37,878 nt of DNA from Gemmatimonadota bacterium (GTDB lineage Bacteria > GCA-2686955), in contig NYZA01000133.1 in NCBI GenBank assembly GCA_002686955.1, forward strand, positions 1 through 37,878, in the 5' to 3' direction. The notes under the pieces are model-generated. The model did not search any database, had not been told where the DNA came from, and saw only the letters and a program-made list of their open reading frames with translations. The stretch's first letter is position 1; every line of letters starts with the position of its first letter. Made by a program: the position numbers and the translations under genes. Shown here one piece after another: positions 36,750 through 37,878 of the stretch.

Positions 36750-37043
36750 ATGCCCACCTACGAATACCGCTGCGACGAGTGCGACCACGAGTTCGAAGAG
36801 TTCCAGAGCATCAAGGCCGATCCCCTCGATATCTGTCCCGAATGTGAAGGCTCGGTGAAGCGCCTGATCAGCGCCGGCGGCGCCATCCTATTCAAGGGAG
36901 ATGGCTTCTACATCACCGATTACCGTAGCGACGACTACAAGAAGGCGGCCAAGAAGGACGCCGAGGCCGCCAAAGCTCCTTCGACGGAGAAAGAGAAGAA
37001 GGGCAAGAAGAAGGAGGGGAAGAAAGAAGGAAAGAAGGAGTAG
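36750..37043 (+). CDS. FmdB-like zinc-ribbon protein with a Lys-rich tail
   Basis: The 97-residue protein begins MPTYEYRCDECDHEFEEFQSI with the FmdB-type zinc ribbon (Cys8, Cys11, Cys29, Cys32), followed by a GFYITDY segment typical of the family. After that come a Lys/Ala-rich stretch and a tail of Lys, Gly and Glu repeats (residues about 64-97), likely disordered. Members are small putative regulators of unknown function. It follows the HTH gene by 33 bp, so co-transcription is possible. Confidence 0.9.
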   Translation: MPTYEYRCDECDHEFEEFQSIKADPLDICPECEGSVKRLISAGGAILFKGDGFYITDYRSDDYKKAAKKDAEAAKAPSTEKEKKGKKKEGKKEGKKE

Positions 37044-37184
37044 CTCAGCCGGCTGCCCTCTCCCCACATCGCCGCGCCCTCTCCGCACCGCGCAACGAAT
37101 GAGATTGAAGAAGAGAAAAGGGGGGATGACCGAGCACTGCCTTGCCGATCTCCTATATCGACCGGCGCGCCATGTCGAAACTCC

Positions 37185-37714
37185 CTGACGTTTCGATATA
37201 GCCGCAAGCTCCGCGGATCCCCGACGAGAGATGGCGGATGACTCGAGGTCGGGGACGCTCGCCAGGCAAAGGGCAGGGCGCGACATCCTCGCGTTCCGGC
37301 CGGTCTTCCGGTGGCGCGACGGGCCTGAGACGCCGCGTCGGCTGAGATCAGCCCTTGTCGGCGTCTTGTTCGAGGCGCGCCATCAGTTCGTCGATGGTCT
37401 TGGCGGCTCTCGCATTGGGACGCTTGACTCGCCGGCCGAGCAGCAGAGCGAATTCGGTCGTGAAGTAGATACCGAAAGCGATCATCGATGACCACGATCA
37501 GCTTCTGGGTGTCCTCTCGCGCGAGCTTGCCGCGGACGCGGAGCTCGGGCCCCGAGGCAGAGAGGGGCGCGCTGACCCGTGTCGCCTCGCGGGCGCGCAG
37601 GGCGGGAAGTTCGCCCCGAGAGGAGCCGCTGGGCTTGCCTGGCCAGGAACGACGGCTCTGCGCCCGCCAGTGCTCAGTCCTCCCCAGGATCCCACGCTTA
37701 TATCGAAACCTCAG
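37185..37714. repeat. Inverted pair of a diverged repeat (about 70 bp or more per copy)
   Basis: The left copy begins CTGACGTTTCGATATA (37185-37200). The right copy is its reverse complement with one mismatch (37699-37714). Reading each copy inward, a second shared block GCCAGGCAA follows at nearly the same distance (37261-37269 left; complement at 37635-37643 right, 71 versus 66 bp from the GTTTCGATATA core). The sequences between are only loosely alike. They look like two old copies of one intergenic repeat or the ends of a small non-autonomous element. Confidence 0.55.
37348..37485 (-). CDS. Small hypothetical or relic open frame
   Basis: A 45-residue frame that starts MIAFGIYFTTEFALLLGRR and ends in a charged helix with TIDELMARLEQDADKG. 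The beginning looks membrane-spanning. In the frame next to it and just upstream, an uninterrupted sequence without start codons (ending GKLAREDTQKLIVVI) runs into the same point. The two together would read as one membrane protein end if a frameshift were present. No family was recognised, and GC-rich DNA gives many chance frames. Confidence 0.25.
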   Translation of the reverse strand: MIAFGIYFTTEFALLLGRRVKRPNARAAKTIDELMARLEQDADKG

Positions 37715-37878
37715 AAACTCCCCTCACCAGTTGACACCACCCCCCCATCCGCCGATGATCGGCGTTTCCTCGCCGCATCGCGACTAACCCGCATTTCTCA
37801 CCAACTTTCTGCTGTGGCGGCGCATCTCCGCACCCTGGCAGCACTTCCCCCCGTTTCGCTTTGTGCGACGTGCAACCA

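Larger units (their letters stand above)
37044..37878. other. Right-edge region without a confident gene
   Basis: This 835-bp stretch shows GC-rich frames open in several directions but no recognised domain. It contains a short perfect hairpin (TCGAAAC and GTTTCGA arms around an 8-base loop, 37175-37196), two diverged copies of a repeat in inverted orientation, and one small minus-strand frame listed separately. No terminator with a T-run is visible after the zinc-ribbon gene. Confidence 0.6.

Overview
The window looks like the replication-origin neighbourhood of a Gram-negative (diderm) bacterial chromosome of roughly 60% GC. Diderm character is shown by a YidC with a large periplasmic domain, SurA-type chaperones, signal-peptide-bearing beta-barrel proteins and several lipoproteins. 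The PorV/PorQ-like barrel next to a large acidic lipoprotein, and the divergence of many housekeeping proteins, fit an uncultured lineage of the FCB/Eisenbacteria/Krumholzibacteriota kind. That placement is an inference and no marker here fixes it.

Layout. (1) Positions 1-8730, plus strand: the 3' end of a YbbR/CdaR-like gene, tsaD, a membrane VWA protein and a sigma-54 activator with a degenerate receiver, then a large lipoprotein and an outer-membrane barrel. (2) Positions 8720-21962, minus strand: a very tight gene train read as mfd, lipid-anchored double parvulin, surA, pdxA, holB, tatD, ksgA, beta-barrel, lipoprotein and a PIG-L fold protein without its metal ligands. Six successive junctions are 4-bp ATGA overlaps. 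(3) Positions 22093-30779, minus strand: gyrA, gyrB, dciA, recF, dnaN, dnaA. (4) Positions 30780-31224: the divergent dnaA/rpmH gap with three clustered DnaA boxes. (5) Positions 31225-34165, plus strand: rpmH, rnpA, yidD, yidC, khpB/jag. (6) Positions 34166-34525: a gene-free gap holding a perfect parS palindrome and two tandem perfect DnaA boxes. (7) Positions 34526-37043, plus strand: parA, parB, an HTH/coiled-coil protein overlapping parB, and an FmdB-like zinc ribbon. (8) Positions 37044-37878: no confident gene, but two diverged copies of a repeat in inverted orientation.

The genes cover replication initiation (DnaA, DnaN, DciA, RecF, gyrase, delta-prime), origin segregation (ParA, ParB, parS), transcription-coupled repair (Mfd), membrane and outer-membrane biogenesis (YidC, YidD, two parvulins, barrels) and RNA maturation (RnpA, KsgA, TsaD). 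DnaA boxes lie on both sides of dnaA, as in bipartite origins, with a third site beside parS in front of parA.

The most noteworthy points are the parS plus double-DnaA-box switch region before parA, a strongly G-skewed island over dnaA-jag that ends abruptly at that region, the HTH/coiled-coil gene attached to parAB, several proteins with eroded catalytic or binding motifs (PIG-L fold, receiver domain, KhpB GxxG loop, KsgA NAPY), and the inverted repeat pair at the right edge. No wholly new multi-gene defence or mobile system is visible.
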